Position numbers and translations under genes: made by a program. This document shows positions 18,401 to 25,976 of a stretch of DNA of 64,000 bases, piece by piece; position 1 is the stretch's first letter; every line of letters begins with the position of its first letter. The DNA is from Catellatospora tritici (GTDB taxonomy: Bacteria > Actinomycetota > Actinomycetes > Mycobacteriales > Micromonosporaceae), in assembly GCF_019083965.1 (NCBI RefSeq), contig NZ_JAHRCY010000015.1, positions 1 to 64,000 on the forward strand, written 5' to 3'. Below the pieces are notes generated by a model, which saw only the letters and a list, made by a program, of their open reading frames with translations, ran no database searches and was not told the DNA's origin.

Positions 18401-20001
18401 GCAGCGCTCCAGTGGTCGTCGGCGCCGACATCGACGTCGACGGTCGGCCGGACATGTGGCGGACCACCGGCGCGAACGCCCTGCAGGCCTACCTCTACAG
18501 CACCGACACCAGCTTCGCCACCGCGGTGAGCAACCCGGTGCTCGCGCAGGGCCCGACGCTTGTCGGCGACTGGGAGTTCGGCGAGCAGACCGGCAGCATC
18601 GGCAACGACTCCAGCATGTACCGCCGCAAGGCGACGTTGTCCGGTAGCGCCACCTTCGTCACGACCGGGCACAACGCCGAGGACGGCGGCGCGGTCCACC
18701 TCAACGGCACTGCCGGTGCCGCGACGGTGACCACGCCGATCCTGCGTACCGACAGGTCCTTCACGGTCGGCGCCTGGGTGAAGCCCGCGACGACCACCGG
18801 GTACATGGCCATCCTGGGCCAGGTGGGCACCACGAACTCCGGCGCGCTGCTGCAGTTCGTGCCCGGCTCCGGCTGGGCGCTGACCAACCACCTCACCGAC
18901 ACTGTCAGCCCGACCACCAGCCGGGTGACCTCCGGCATGGCCTACGTCAGCACCACCAGCTGGCAGTACGTGGTTGGCCAGTACGACGCGACCGCGCACA
19001 CCATGGCGCTGTTCGTCAACGGGGCGAAGGTCGGTCAGATCAACTCCACGGTGAGCTGGAACGCGGGCGGCAACTTCCTGATCGGCCACGAGCACTTCGG
19101 CAACGCCGAGATCTCGAACTTCAACGGCGACATCGACAACATCCAGGTGTACCAGGGCCTGCTGCCCGCGAACCAGATCCGGGTGCAGTACAGCCACAAC
19201 GCGGTCAACCGGGACTACGACGCGGACGGCAACACCGACATCTTCGCCCGTCATGCCACCACGAACGACATGTGGCTGTACAAGAGCAACGGTGCCGGCA
19301 GCTTCAGGTTCGCCGAGCAGAACGTGGCCTGGCCGAACTGGTGGATGTACGACATCACCGTCCCGGTCAGCGACTTCGACGGTGACGGCCTGCCGGACCT
19401 GCTCGCCCGCAAGCCCAGCACCGGCGAGCTCTGGCTGTACCGGGGCAACGGCGTCGGCGGGTTCAAGGCCTCCCAGCAGATCGTGATCGCTACCGGTTGG
19501 AACGCCTTCGACGCCATCACCGGGGCCGGTGACCTCGACGAGGACGGCTACCCCGACGTGCTGGCCCGTAACGCCACCACCAAGGACGTCTGGGTGTACC
19601 TGGGTAACGGCGCCGGCGGGTTCAAGACCGGCCAGCAGTATGTGGCCGCGTCCGGCTGGGGCGGGTTCGACATGATCGTCGCGCCCGGCGACTTCGACGA
19701 GGACGGGCATCTGGATCTGATCGTGCGCAACAGCACGACCAAGGACCTGTGGCTCTACCCGGGTGACGGCACCGGTCGACTCAAGACCGGCGCCCAGACC
19801 AAGATCGCGACCGACTGGTCGTCCTACAACGCCGTCATCGGGACCGGTGACTTCGACGAGGACGGGCACGTCGACCTGGTCGCCCGCAAGGCCGCCAACG
19901 GCGACATGTGGTGGCACAAGGGCAACGGCAACGGCGGGCTGAAGACCGGCCAGGAGGTGATGGTCTGGTCGGGTTGGTCGTTCTTCAACCAGGTCTTCTG
20001 A
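15493..20001 (+). CDS. Secreted DNRLRE / LamG / FG-GAP repeat protein (1502 aa)
   Basis: GTG at 15493 has GAGGAG five bases upstream. Residues 1 to about 38 form a signal peptide (WLSAALPLVLATLGVAA). Residues about 315-495 look like a DNRLRE module (YLDPTWNSEPVN, FFRFAIPS); about 495-710 are Ig/Fn3-like; about 720-1000 carry FG-GAP repeats (DFTGDGRADVLL, DFNGDGAQDILV); about 1024-1235 are a LamG jellyroll (SFTVGAWVKP); 1239-1502 hold further DxDxDGxxD calcium-binding repeats (DYDADGNTDI, DFDGDGLPDL, DFDEDGHVDL). All this points to an extracellular adhesive or carbohydrate-contacting protein. It is divergent from RhsC; proteins of this build often neighbour RHS genes in actinobacteria, so a joint role is plausible but unproven. 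Confidence 0.85.
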   Translation: MRSLHIGVPRRSRWLSAALPLVLATLGVAATGNPVSAAGQPAAKPAQPARPTDAMAVAATKARSTGRAVEVTALTTQTSRTLADPDGTTTLELNAQPARVLRDGAWVGLDASLVRNADGTWSPKATVSNLTLSGGGSAPFAKMTNEDSSLAMSWPGTLPEPTVSGATATYHDVLTGVDLAVTANVGGGFSHVLVVHDAAAGARVSSLRLPITADGVTVSADTAGNITAVDKAGHLRFSAPTPTMWDSATTADLTGTDRTNADKAVTAGVAPARSGVREPGAAARVDRLAVTAKQDAITLTPPAAALTGANVHYPLYLDPTWNSEPVNKNAWTYVNSYYHDTEYWNSSDWARVGFQGWDTPNFKARSFFRFAIPSKIWSQQIYSATLETKEVWSATSASFDVDLNHISNSSAAISSGTNWDNQPAKGNLISTKTVPGDWNAAGTENPMQVDFNMTSEIVSAAAGRWSYTVVGLYNQTETNRDAWRKFENNPKLVIKYNSKPSTPSNYLTQPYTACTATPDSVVGNTSVTFNAKVSDADGTLNPLVTTFTITDVTAEPDVVTTVTQSVGSGSTATITEPSSFFVDGHTYTWSVRTNDGFIDSDSTPTCRFAVQKTAPGAPNVSASFPSGPNAGTTATFTFSAGGGGTPATYVWGLNMFPPVTTTGPVMPQNNWGTVTAGTPSVTVPLNRIGPNTLYVYAIDAAKNTSALQTYQFFAGPRSTPDPYSDFTGDGRADVLLVGDAANPGLWLYPSTDKAGHVTTTGIQVGGVGTAFQGGTGTTGDWVGSSVSPGDFNGDGAQDILVRLPNANISGSNTEIILGTGDGTPFDTRDANRVISVNLPNTDDQNFNYQTVAQVVATPDNQFDGVGLGVPYLKDLYAVVGDNLYLYPPSGLAAGDVDVPVLISSGWTGKTITAAVCQTGCPTFYARTDTSGALARWAGTTFNSSTGEQGIPAGHATSTSYSLSTSGYPAGSAPVVVGADIDVDGRPDMWRTTGANALQAYLYSTDTSFATAVSNPVLAQGPTLVGDWEFGEQTGSIGNDSSMYRRKATLSGSATFVTTGHNAEDGGAVHLNGTAGAATVTTPILRTDRSFTVGAWVKPATTTGYMAILGQVGTTNSGALLQFVPGSGWALTNHLTDTVSPTTSRVTSGMAYVSTTSWQYVVGQYDATAHTMALFVNGAKVGQINSTVSWNAGGNFLIGHEHFGNAEISNFNGDIDNIQVYQGLLPANQIRVQYSHNAVNRDYDADGNTDIFARHATTNDMWLYKSNGAGSFRFAEQNVAWPNWWMYDITVPVSDFDGDGLPDLLARKPSTGELWLYRGNGVGGFKASQQIVIATGWNAFDAITGAGDLDEDGYPDVLARNATTKDVWVYLGNGAGGFKTGQQYVAASGWGGFDMIVAPGDFDEDGHLDLIVRNSTTKDLWLYPGDGTGRLKTGAQTKIATDWSSYNAVIGTGDFDEDGHVDLVARKAANGDMWWHKGNGNGGLKTGQEVMVWSGWSFFNQVF

Positions 20002-20022
20002 CAGGTCTTCTGACAGGTCTTC
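19990..20022 (+). repeat. 12-nt direct repeat over the stop codon
   Basis: CAGGTCTTCTGA occurs twice in a row (19990-20001 and 20002-20013), followed by a third partial copy CAGGTCTTC. The first copy contains the stop codon of the preceding gene. Slippage duplication is the simplest explanation. Confidence 0.8.
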
Positions 20023-20042
20023 CAGACCGTCCAGCATGAACG

Positions 20043-20079
20043 GCGGGGCCCGTCGGCACATAGTGCCGACGGGCCCCGC
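20043..20079. terminator. Strong 17-bp bidirectional terminator hairpin
   Basis: GCGGGGCCCGTCGGCAC (20043-20059), loop ATA, then the exact complement (20063-20079). It sits between two converging genes, 7 nt from the acyltransferase stop. Confidence 0.85.
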
Positions 20080-20085
20080 TCGTTG

Positions 20086-22176
20086 TCAGGGGGCGGGCGT
20101 CGCCTCGGGCGCCGACAGCACCCGGTCCAGTTCCGCGCCCAGCCGCCCGGCCAACGTACGGCTGTAGGTCGCGGTGACGTGGTTGGTGTCGCGGTACACC
20201 AGCACCTCGCCGATGACCGGCGCACAGGGGTCGCTGGGGCAGACGGCCCCGGTCAGGTCCAGCAGGTCCACCCCGGGCAACCCCTCGGCAGCCCGCACCT
20301 GCGGCAGCGACGCGTCCAGCGCGGGCTTGCGCGGGAACCCGCACCTGGTCAGCTCGTGCCAGTGCCGGGCCACGCAGTCCGGGACGTCGATCACCGGAAT
20401 CGGGGTGTCGCGCAGCATCACCACCCGGGTGCCCTGGCCCGCCAGTCCGCTGAAGCTGGCCCGCAGCGCGCTCTCGAGCGCCGCGGTGTTGTCCGCGCCG
20501 TTCAGCAGGCGGCCGTCGCGGAAGATCCGGTAGGAGGTGCTGGCGGTGGCCACGATCAGGTCGGGCCGGGCGGGACCGGTCAGCGCCGCGCGCACGCCGG
20601 CGTTCCACTCGGTGCACGCGTCGAACGGCTTGCCACGCAGCGCCACCGTCTCGGCGAACGGCGGGCACGACCCCTTGAGGTACGTCGTCACGTGCCAGTG
20701 CCGCTGCTCGGCGACCACGGCCAGGGCCGGAAACCACTGCGCGGCGTGTGAGTCGCCCACCAGCGCGACCGTGCGGATCGCGTCGGCGGGGCCGTAATCG
20801 CAGGTCTTGACCTCGGTTTCGGCACCGGCGGACAGGCACGAGTCCGCGTAGACCCGCGCCACGTCGTCGCGGGCATCCATCGGATCCGGCGTCACCGCCT
20901 CGACCCGGTCCACCACCACGCCCGCGACCGGGGAGGCGTCGAGCGCCTGTGCGCCCGCGGCACCGTCGACGGGACGGCTGCTGGGCAGCATGGCCGCCTG
21001 GAAGCCCACCGCGACGAGGGTCGGCAGCAGGGTAAGGGCCAGGCCGAGCGCGATCGCGCGCGACGGGCGCGCGGCCAGCCTCGGGCTGAGCCGGACCGGG
21101 TTCTCCACGAACCGGTACGTCAGCACGGCGGGTAGCACCGACACGCACACCACCGCCAGGCCCTGCAACGCGCCGAGCTTGCCGAACATCGACTCGGCGG
21201 TCATCAGCAGCGGCCAGTGCCACAGGTACAGCGAGTAGGAGATCGCGCCGATCGCCCGCACCGGTCGCAGCCCGAGCAGGCGCACCGGCCCGAGGCTGCC
21301 CGCGGCCAAGCCGCCCGCGAGCACCGCGCCGGTGCCCAGGGTGGGCAGCAGGGCCGCGTACCCGGGGAAGGGGGTGGTGGATTTGATCAGGAGAGCGGAC
21401 CCGAGCACCAGGGCGAGTCCGGTCCAGGCCAGCCCGGCCGCGATGCGGGCGGGCAGTTTGGCCAGCGAGGCTGTCGTGATCGCCAGCGCGGCGCCGACCG
21501 CGAGCTCCCACAGCCTGGTCGGCGTCACGAAGTAGGCGCGGGCGGGGTCGGTCTGGGTCAGGTACACCGAGTACAGCAGCGAGGGCACGCCGATCAGGGA
21601 CAGCCCGATGAGGTAGTAGCGCCGCAGCGGGTTGCGGCGGTGGCTGCCCCGGCGCCCGGCCAGCCATGCGCCGACGATCAGCAGCAGTGGCCATACCAGG
21701 TAGAACTGCTCCTCGACGGCGAGTGACCAGAAGTGCTGCAGCAGGCTCGGCGCGTCGTCGTTGGCCAGGTAGTCCACCGCCTGGGCGGCCAGCCGCCAGT
21801 TCATCGCGTAGCAGGCGCTGGCGACCACGTCGAACGCGGTGCCGCGCCAGCGCGTCGCCGGGAGCAGGAAGTAGGTCAGCGTCAGGGTGGTGGCCAGCAC
21901 CAGGGCCGCGGCGGGTAGCAGCCGCTTGGCGCGCCGCGCGTAGAAGGCGGTGAGGGAGATGCGACCTTTGCGGTCCTGCTCGGCGACGAGCAGCCCCGTG
22001 ATCAGGAAACCGGAGATCACGAAGAAGACGTCGACCCCGACGAACCCGCCCGAGACCCCCGGCAGGCCGGCGTGGGCCAGCAGCACCAGCCCGACCGCCA
22101 CGGCCCGCATGCCCTCGATATCGCCACGAAACCCGTGCCCGGGGCGCGGGGCACTGTCCTTGCCAAGCTCAGCCAT
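20086..22176 (-). CDS. Membrane O-acyltransferase with C-terminal SGNH domain (OafA/YrhL type)
   Basis: ATG at 22176 has GGGGAAG six bases upstream; an in-frame GTG at 22209 lacks a ribosome site. The 696-residue protein opens with FRGDIEGMRAVAVGLVLLAH and GVDVFFVISGFLITGLL, the hallmark of acyltransferase family 3, followed by about ten membrane segments to roughly residue 380. The C-terminal extracytoplasmic SGNH hydrolase-like domain has its nucleophile block at VGDSHAAQWF and the late Asp/His pair in DTNHVT. Family members transfer acetyl or other acyl groups to cell-surface polysaccharides or peptidoglycan; the acceptor here is unknown. It is a single gene with a strong shared terminator. 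Confidence 0.85.
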   Translation of the reverse strand: MAELGKDSAPRPGHGFRGDIEGMRAVAVGLVLLAHAGLPGVSGGFVGVDVFFVISGFLITGLLVAEQDRKGRISLTAFYARRAKRLLPAAALVLATTLTLTYFLLPATRWRGTAFDVVASACYAMNWRLAAQAVDYLANDDAPSLLQHFWSLAVEEQFYLVWPLLLIVGAWLAGRRGSHRRNPLRRYYLIGLSLIGVPSLLYSVYLTQTDPARAYFVTPTRLWELAVGAALAITTASLAKLPARIAAGLAWTGLALVLGSALLIKSTTPFPGYAALLPTLGTGAVLAGGLAAGSLGPVRLLGLRPVRAIGAISYSLYLWHWPLLMTAESMFGKLGALQGLAVVCVSVLPAVLTYRFVENPVRLSPRLAARPSRAIALGLALTLLPTLVAVGFQAAMLPSSRPVDGAAGAQALDASPVAGVVVDRVEAVTPDPMDARDDVARVYADSCLSAGAETEVKTCDYGPADAIRTVALVGDSHAAQWFPALAVVAEQRHWHVTTYLKGSCPPFAETVALRGKPFDACTEWNAGVRAALTGPARPDLIVATASTSYRIFRDGRLLNGADNTAALESALRASFSGLAGQGTRVVMLRDTPIPVIDVPDCVARHWHELTRCGFPRKPALDASLPQVRAAEGLPGVDLLDLTGAVCPSDPCAPVIGEVLVYRDTNHVTATYSRTLAGRLGAELDRVLSAPEATPAP

Positions 22177-22302
22177 GACCGTCTTCCCCGTGCCGACCGT
22201 CGGCGGCACGGAGGGGTGACGCGACGAAACTCGCTCGTAAACCCCGACACGTTAGCAGGCCACGGGACCGTCGACCCGCCCTCGGCGGACCGGGGGACGG
22301 CA

Positions 22303-22351
22303 GCGGCCCATCCGGGAACGGCTCGCGAGAGCCGTCCTCCGGATGGGCCGC
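22303..22351 (-). terminator. Two-tier hairpin downstream of the DUF5130 gene
   Basis: Outer stem GCGGCCCATCCGG (22303-22315) with its complement (22339-22351); inside it ACGGCTC, tetraloop GCGA, GAGCCGT (22318-22335). It lies 39 nt past the DUF5130 stop and most likely ends that transcript. Confidence 0.65.
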
Positions 22352-22389
22352 CGTCGATCAGAAAGACCAGGTGCCGCACACGGGCGGGG

Positions 22390-22806
22390 TCAGGACTTGC
22401 CGGCGAGTCCGGTGAGCTGGGCCAGGCCGCTGACCAGGCCACCGGCCAGGTCGCCGCCGCCGAAGGCGGCCGCCATGGACAGCGCGGCCAGTTTGCAGTC
22501 GCGGTCCGACAGCCGCTTGCGCGCCTGCGACCCGGTCACGATCTCCAGTTGCCGCACCTGCGGCGACACCGCGATCAGCACCGAGTCGGCGGGCTTGGCC
22601 AGCCGGGCGTGCAGCTGCTCGGCGTTCTGGCGCACCGGCTCGGCGATGTCACCGACGTACACGCTGAAGGTGAAGCCGGTGGCGTGGTCGGCCTTGGTCA
22701 GCGCGTCGTCGAGGCGCAGCAGCTGGCGGGTGGTGAAAGGTCCGTTGATCACCGCGTCCACGCCACCGGGGTGGTGGTGGGCGGTGGTCAGTTCACCAGC
22801 GGTCAC
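22390..22806 (-). CDS. DUF5130 family protein
   Basis: GTG at 22806 is preceded by AGGAGG about 5 nt upstream. The 138-residue soluble protein (GPFTTRQLLRLDDAL, FTFSVYVGDI, VLIAVSPQVRQLEIVTG, ending in a Gly/Ala-rich helix) resembles the actinobacterial DUF5130 family, which is related to the TPM fold; biochemical function is not established. It overlaps the preceding small membrane gene by 14 nt, so the two are translationally coupled. Its pairing with a CtaJ-like gene suggests an envelope or respiratory context. Confidence 0.75.
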   Translation of the reverse strand: MTAGELTTAHHHPGGVDAVINGPFTTRQLLRLDDALTKADHATGFTFSVYVGDIAEPVRQNAEQLHARLAKPADSVLIAVSPQVRQLEIVTGSQARKRLSDRDCKLAALSMAAAFGGGDLAGGLVSGLAQLTGLAGKS

Positions 22807-23083
22807 TTGCGCCTCCTGTCACGTCGACCACGGGCGTCACGTCACCCGCGGCGATGAGTTCCGCGCGCGCGGCGGCGGTCAGCTCGGCGTGGCGCGCCTG
22901 CGGCCCGTCGGCGTCGGGGCGGGCCAGGAACCACACCGGCGAGTACGGGTACGGGCGGCCCGGCCTGTAGCGCTTGGCGGTTCGACGGCCACCGACAACA
23001 TAGACAAGAGCAAATATCGTGGCGATCACCGCGAGCGGGATACCCACGTAGACCAGCAGGTCTCCGATATCTGGCGTGGACAA
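22793..23083 (-). CDS. ctaJ: Small membrane protein, CtaJ-like (aa3 oxidase accessory)
   Basis: I chose TTG at 23083 because GGGGAG lies 6 nt upstream; the frame stays open further but has no ribosome site there. The 96-residue product has one membrane segment (LLVYVGIPLAVIATIFALVY) followed by KRYRPGRPYPYSPVWFLARP. This arrangement of one helix and a RYRPG-x-PxxYxPxWF block fits the actinobacterial aa3 cytochrome oxidase subunit CtaJ. The assignment rests on remembered family features, so the symbol is tentative. It is the first gene of the pair with DUF5130. Confidence 0.6.
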   Translation of the reverse strand: MSTPDIGDLLVYVGIPLAVIATIFALVYVVGGRRTAKRYRPGRPYPYSPVWFLARPDADGPQARHAELTAAARAELIAAGDVTPVVDVTGGASDRW

Positions 23084-23172
23084 GTACAGCTCCCCGGCTC
23101 GAGTCCGATCCGAACGCTTCAACGCTAGCGGAACGGAGGTGCCCACGTGCTCAGGGGGTGAAACCCGTCGTG

Positions 23173-23913
23173 TCAGTCACCCAGCCGCGACAGCTGCTCG
23201 AGCACCGTCGGCCACGCCGCCGACAGCGGGTCGATGACGGCGAAATGCCCGGTATCCGGCACCGCCACCAACCGGCTGCCCGGGTGCGCCACCGCGTACG
23301 ACCGCGCCAGCGCGATCGGAACCACCTCGTCGAGCACCCCGTGGAGCAGCACCACCTCCCCCGAAGGGGTGGACAGCCTGGCCGGATCGAGGTCAGCCCG
23401 CTCAGCCGCGGGGACACCGAGGAAATCACCGGCCGCGCCGTCGTCGAGATGCAACTCCTCGGCCAGCACGAGATCCGCCACGGGCGCGAGCGCGAGCGTC
23501 CCGGCGAGCCCGGCGGCGGGAGCGGCGGCGGCCGCCCACAGCGCGAGGTGACCGCCCGCGGAGTGCCCGACCACAATGACGCGGCCATCGTGCCTGGTCA
23601 GCGCGTTGGGAAGCGTGGCGATGGCGTCGGCCACGTCACGGGTGGTGACGTCGGGCACACCCGGCTGGCGCCGGTACTCGGTGGAACACACCGTCCAGCC
23701 CGCGTCGCGGATCGCGGCGGCCATCGGGTGGGTGTGCGCGCGGTCGTACTCGGGGCGCCAGAATCCACCGTGCACGATCAGCACCAGCGGACGGTCCAGG
23801 GCGCGGGCGTCGCCGTGCCAGGCGTCGGCGACGTGCTCGGGCTCCTGGCCGTAGCGCAGGGTCTCGTCGGGCGCGGTGGCGGTGCGGGTGAGCACCGAGC
23901 GGTCCTCACTCAT
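23173..23913 (-). CDS. Alpha/beta hydrolase, probable kynurenine formamidase
   Basis: The 246-residue protein has the HGG oxyanion motif (H48-G49-G50), nucleophile S118 in GHSAGG, and likely D195 (GVLDEVVP) and H223 (TGHFAV) to complete the triad. This pattern fits the alpha/beta-hydrolase type of N-formylkynurenine formamidase, and the gene sits at the distal end of the tryptophan-degradation operon, where no other formamidase is present. It would convert N-formylkynurenine to kynurenine and formate. The ATG at 23913 lies in one arm of an 11-bp inverted repeat. Generic esterase activity cannot be excluded from sequence alone. Confidence 0.75.
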   Translation of the reverse strand: MSEDRSVLTRTATAPDETLRYGQEPEHVADAWHGDARALDRPLVLIVHGGFWRPEYDRAHTHPMAAAIRDAGWTVCSTEYRRQPGVPDVTTRDVADAIATLPNALTRHDGRVIVVGHSAGGHLALWAAAAAPAAGLAGTLALAPVADLVLAEELHLDDGAAGDFLGVPAAERADLDPARLSTPSGEVVLLHGVLDEVVPIALARSYAVAHPGSRLVAVPDTGHFAVIDPLSAAWPTVLEQLSRLGD

Positions 23914-23945
23914 GTCGAAAACCCGCTTCGCGCCTTTTCGACATG
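23911..23945 (-). repeat. Inverted repeat covering the formamidase start codon
   Basis: CATGTCGAAAA (23911-23921) and TTTTCGACATG (23935-23945) are exact complements with a 13-nt loop. In the mRNA the downstream arm contains the AUG of the formamidase gene, so folding would hide the start codon. Confidence 0.7.
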
Positions 23946-23965
23946 AGGCACTTCGCGGACTGCGT

Positions 23966-23993
23966 CATGATTCGCCGGCTCCGCTCGCTCATG
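23966..23993 (-). repeat. 28-nt interspersed repeat D, copy 1
   Basis: Read on the minus strand it begins ATGAGCGAGCGGAGC and ends ATCATG. It overlaps the stop codon of the ACMS decarboxylase gene. Copy 2 at 25949-25976 matches it at 24 of 28 positions. It encodes MSERS in one frame and so offers an alternative start. Confidence 0.7.
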
Positions 23994-24996
23994 CGGCGCC
24001 CCGGCCCAGGAACGTCAACGCGTTGCCGCCGAGCAGCTTGGCGCGCTGCGGCTCGGTCAGGAAGTCGGCCTTGGCCACGACCTGGCCCACCGGGCGCTCG
24101 CCCAGCGGGTAGGGGTAGTCGCTGCCGAGCACCACCCGGTCCTCCCCCATCGTGTCCACCAGCAGCCGCAGCGCGGCGGGCTCGAACACCACGGAGTCGA
24201 CGAAGAAGCGGTCCACGTACGCGCTGGGCGGCTGCTCGGACGCCCCGCGCACCACGTCGCCGCGCCGGTGCCAGGCGTTGTCGGCCCGGCCCAGCCAGAA
24301 CGGGAAGCTGCCGCCACCGTGCGCGAAGCACAGCCGCAGCGTCTCCGGCACCCGGTCGAAGACCCCGCCCAGGATCAGCGCCAGCACCGACAGGTGGGTC
24401 TCGGCAGGCATACCGGTCAGCCAGCGGGCCATCCACCGGTCCAGGCGGGGCCCGGCGGGCATGTCCCAGGGATGTACGAACACCGGCGCCCCGACCTGCG
24501 CGCAGTGCTGCAGGAACATGACGATGCCGGGGTCGTCGAGGTCGCGGTCGCCGACGTGGTTGCCGATCTCGACCCCGGCGTGCCCGGCGGCCAGGCACCG
24601 GTCCAGCTCGGCGCAGGCCAGCTCCGGGTCCTGTAGCGGCACCTGGCAGAACGGCACCAGCCGGTCCGGCTGGTCGGCGCACAACGCCAGGGTCAGATCG
24701 TTGAAGATCTTCGCGACCTTGACCGCCTGGGCGGCGGGGCGGTCGTAGCTGAAGAACACCGGGGTCGGCGAGACGACCTGCACGTCGACGCCGTCCTCGG
24801 CCATGTCGGCCAGCCGGGTCGGGGCGTCCCAGCACTGCGCGCCGATCGGGCGGAACTCGGTCTCCCCCACCATGATCATGGCGGCACGCTCGGAGTCGAC
24901 GCGCAGCCAGGGCCAGCCCGTCCCGCCGCACTCGGCGGACAGGTCGGGCCAGCCCTTCGGCACGACGTGGGTGTGCACGTCGACGACGGGTGCCAT
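23989..24996 (-). CDS. 2-amino-3-carboxymuconate 6-semialdehyde decarboxylase (ACMSD)
   Basis: ATG at 24996 shares its A with the TGA of the upstream dioxygenase gene. The 335-residue amidohydrolase-fold enzyme starts VVDVHTHVVPKGWPDL, giving zinc ligands H8 and H10, with further ligands in VFVHPWDM and FAHGGGSFPFWLGR and the metal-binding Asp in VLGSDYPYPLG. These are characteristic of ACMSD, a zinc, cofactor-free decarboxylase that turns the ring-opened product of 3-hydroxyanthranilate into 2-aminomuconate 6-semialdehyde. This keeps the flux away from quinolinate and NAD and towards catabolism. It is directly coupled to the dioxygenase that makes its unstable substrate. Confidence 0.92.
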   Translation of the reverse strand: MAPVVDVHTHVVPKGWPDLSAECGGTGWPWLRVDSERAAMIMVGETEFRPIGAQCWDAPTRLADMAEDGVDVQVVSPTPVFFSYDRPAAQAVKVAKIFNDLTLALCADQPDRLVPFCQVPLQDPELACAELDRCLAAGHAGVEIGNHVGDRDLDDPGIVMFLQHCAQVGAPVFVHPWDMPAGPRLDRWMARWLTGMPAETHLSVLALILGGVFDRVPETLRLCFAHGGGSFPFWLGRADNAWHRRGDVVRGASEQPPSAYVDRFFVDSVVFEPAALRLLVDTMGEDRVVLGSDYPYPLGERPVGQVVAKADFLTEPQRAKLLGGNALTFLGRGAA

Positions 24997-25517
24997 CAGC
25001 CCTTGCCCGGGTGCAGCCGGCCGCACTCGCCGCAGGTGCGGGCGGACTCGCTGTCGTAGAACGCCTGGAACACCGGGGGCAGGTCGGCGACGATGTCGCG
25101 CACCTGCAGCTCCACCTCGTGCACGATGGCCGAGCACTCGGGGCAGTACCAGCGGAACTTCTCCAGCGTGCCCTCCTCGCGGACCCGCTCCACCACGATG
25201 CCGATGGAACCGGCCTCGCGCTGCGGCGAGTGCGGCAGCAGGCGCGGCAGCATCCACATGTGCCCCGCCGGCACGACCACCGTCTCGGGGCCGTCCGGGG
25301 TCATCACGTTGATCCGCAGGGTGCCCTGGATCTGGTAGAAGTACTCCTCGTACGGGTCGACGTGGAAGTCGGTGCGCTGGTTGGGGCCGCCGACCACCTG
25401 CACGATGAAGTCGTCGCCGGTGGGCAGCACCTGCTTGTTGCCGACCGGAGGCTTGAGCAGGTGCTGGTTCTCCTCGACCCAGGCCGGGAAGTTCACCGGC
25501 TCGTCGATGTGCGTCAT
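24996..25517 (-). CDS. 3-hydroxyanthranilate 3,4-dioxygenase
   Basis: The 173-residue cupin has iron ligands H52, E58 (FHVDPYEEYFYQ) and H96 (LLPHSPQR), substrate-contacting R48 and R100, and a rubredoxin-like C-terminal metal site with C125/C128 (WYCPEC) and C162/C165 (RTCGEC). This is the short bacterial form of the enzyme that opens the ring of 3-hydroxyanthranilate to 2-amino-3-carboxymuconate semialdehyde. Its ATG at 25517 overlaps the TGA of the RidA-type gene (ATGA), and its TGA overlaps the ACMSD start. Confidence 0.95.
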   Translation of the reverse strand: MTHIDEPVNFPAWVEENQHLLKPPVGNKQVLPTGDDFIVQVVGGPNQRTDFHVDPYEEYFYQIQGTLRINVMTPDGPETVVVPAGHMWMLPRLLPHSPQREAGSIGIVVERVREEGTLEKFRWYCPECSAIVHEVELQVRDIVADLPPVFQAFYDSESARTCGECGRLHPGKG

Positions 25518-25975
25518 CGTTGCTCCTCTGGGGGTAGCAGGGCCACTGCCTGGATCTCGATCAGCAGGTGGGGGTGCGGCAGCTGGTGCACCGCGACGGT
25601 GGTCCGGGTGGGGCCGGTCGCGTCGAAGTACTGCCCGTAGACCTCGTTGTAGCCGCCGAAGTCGTTCATGTTGACCAGGTACGTCGTGACCTGCACCAGG
25701 TCGGACAGGTCGGCGCCGACCGAGCGCAGGATGTCGCCGATGTTCTCGATCACGGCGCGGGTCTGCTCGCGGATGTCGAGGCTGGTGGTCCCGAACTCGT
25801 CGACCTGTGCACCGGCGATGGTGTTGTCGGGGCGGCGGCTGCTCGTACCGGAGACGAAGGCGAACCCGCCGGCGACCTTGACGTGCGGGAACTTCCCGCG
25901 CGGCACCGCCTTGCCCGCCACTACCTTCCCGCTCATGCCGTTTGAGCCCATGATTCGCTCGCTTCGCTCGCTCAT
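25514..25975 (-). CDS. RidA/YjgF family protein, probable 2-aminomuconate deaminase
   Basis: Two starts are possible. ATG at 25975 overlaps the upstream TGA (ATGA) but makes its first nine residues, MSERSERIM, from a repeat element. ATG at 25936 gives MSGKVVAGKAVPRGKFPHVK, where homology begins, but has a weak ribosome site. The protein (153 or 140 aa) has the RidA fold: FAFVSGTSSRRPDN, QTRAVIENIGDILRSVGA and GPTRTTVAV with the conserved arginine. In bacterial 3-hydroxyanthranilate pathways the 2-aminomuconate deaminase belongs to this family; here it sits between the dioxygenase and the 4-oxalocrotonate decarboxylase, as that role requires. Confidence 0.85.
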   Translation of the reverse strand: MSERSERIMGSNGMSGKVVAGKAVPRGKFPHVKVAGGFAFVSGTSSRRPDNTIAGAQVDEFGTTSLDIREQTRAVIENIGDILRSVGADLSDLVQVTTYLVNMNDFGGYNEVYGQYFDATGPTRTTVAVHQLPHPHLLIEIQAVALLPPEEQR

Positions 25976-25976
25976 G
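25949..25976 (-). repeat. 28-nt interspersed repeat D, copy 2
   Basis: On the minus strand it starts ATGAGCGAGCGAAGCGAGCG and ends ATCATG, an imperfect palindrome. It overlaps the decarboxylase stop and lies within the first codons of the RidA-type gene, adding MSERSERIM to its possible N-terminus. Confidence 0.75.

Noticed and set aside
16147..20061. Minus-strand open frame of 1304 codons opposite the FG-GAP gene
   Set aside because: Same reason: no ribosome site, composition of an antisense shadow, and it runs through the terminator.
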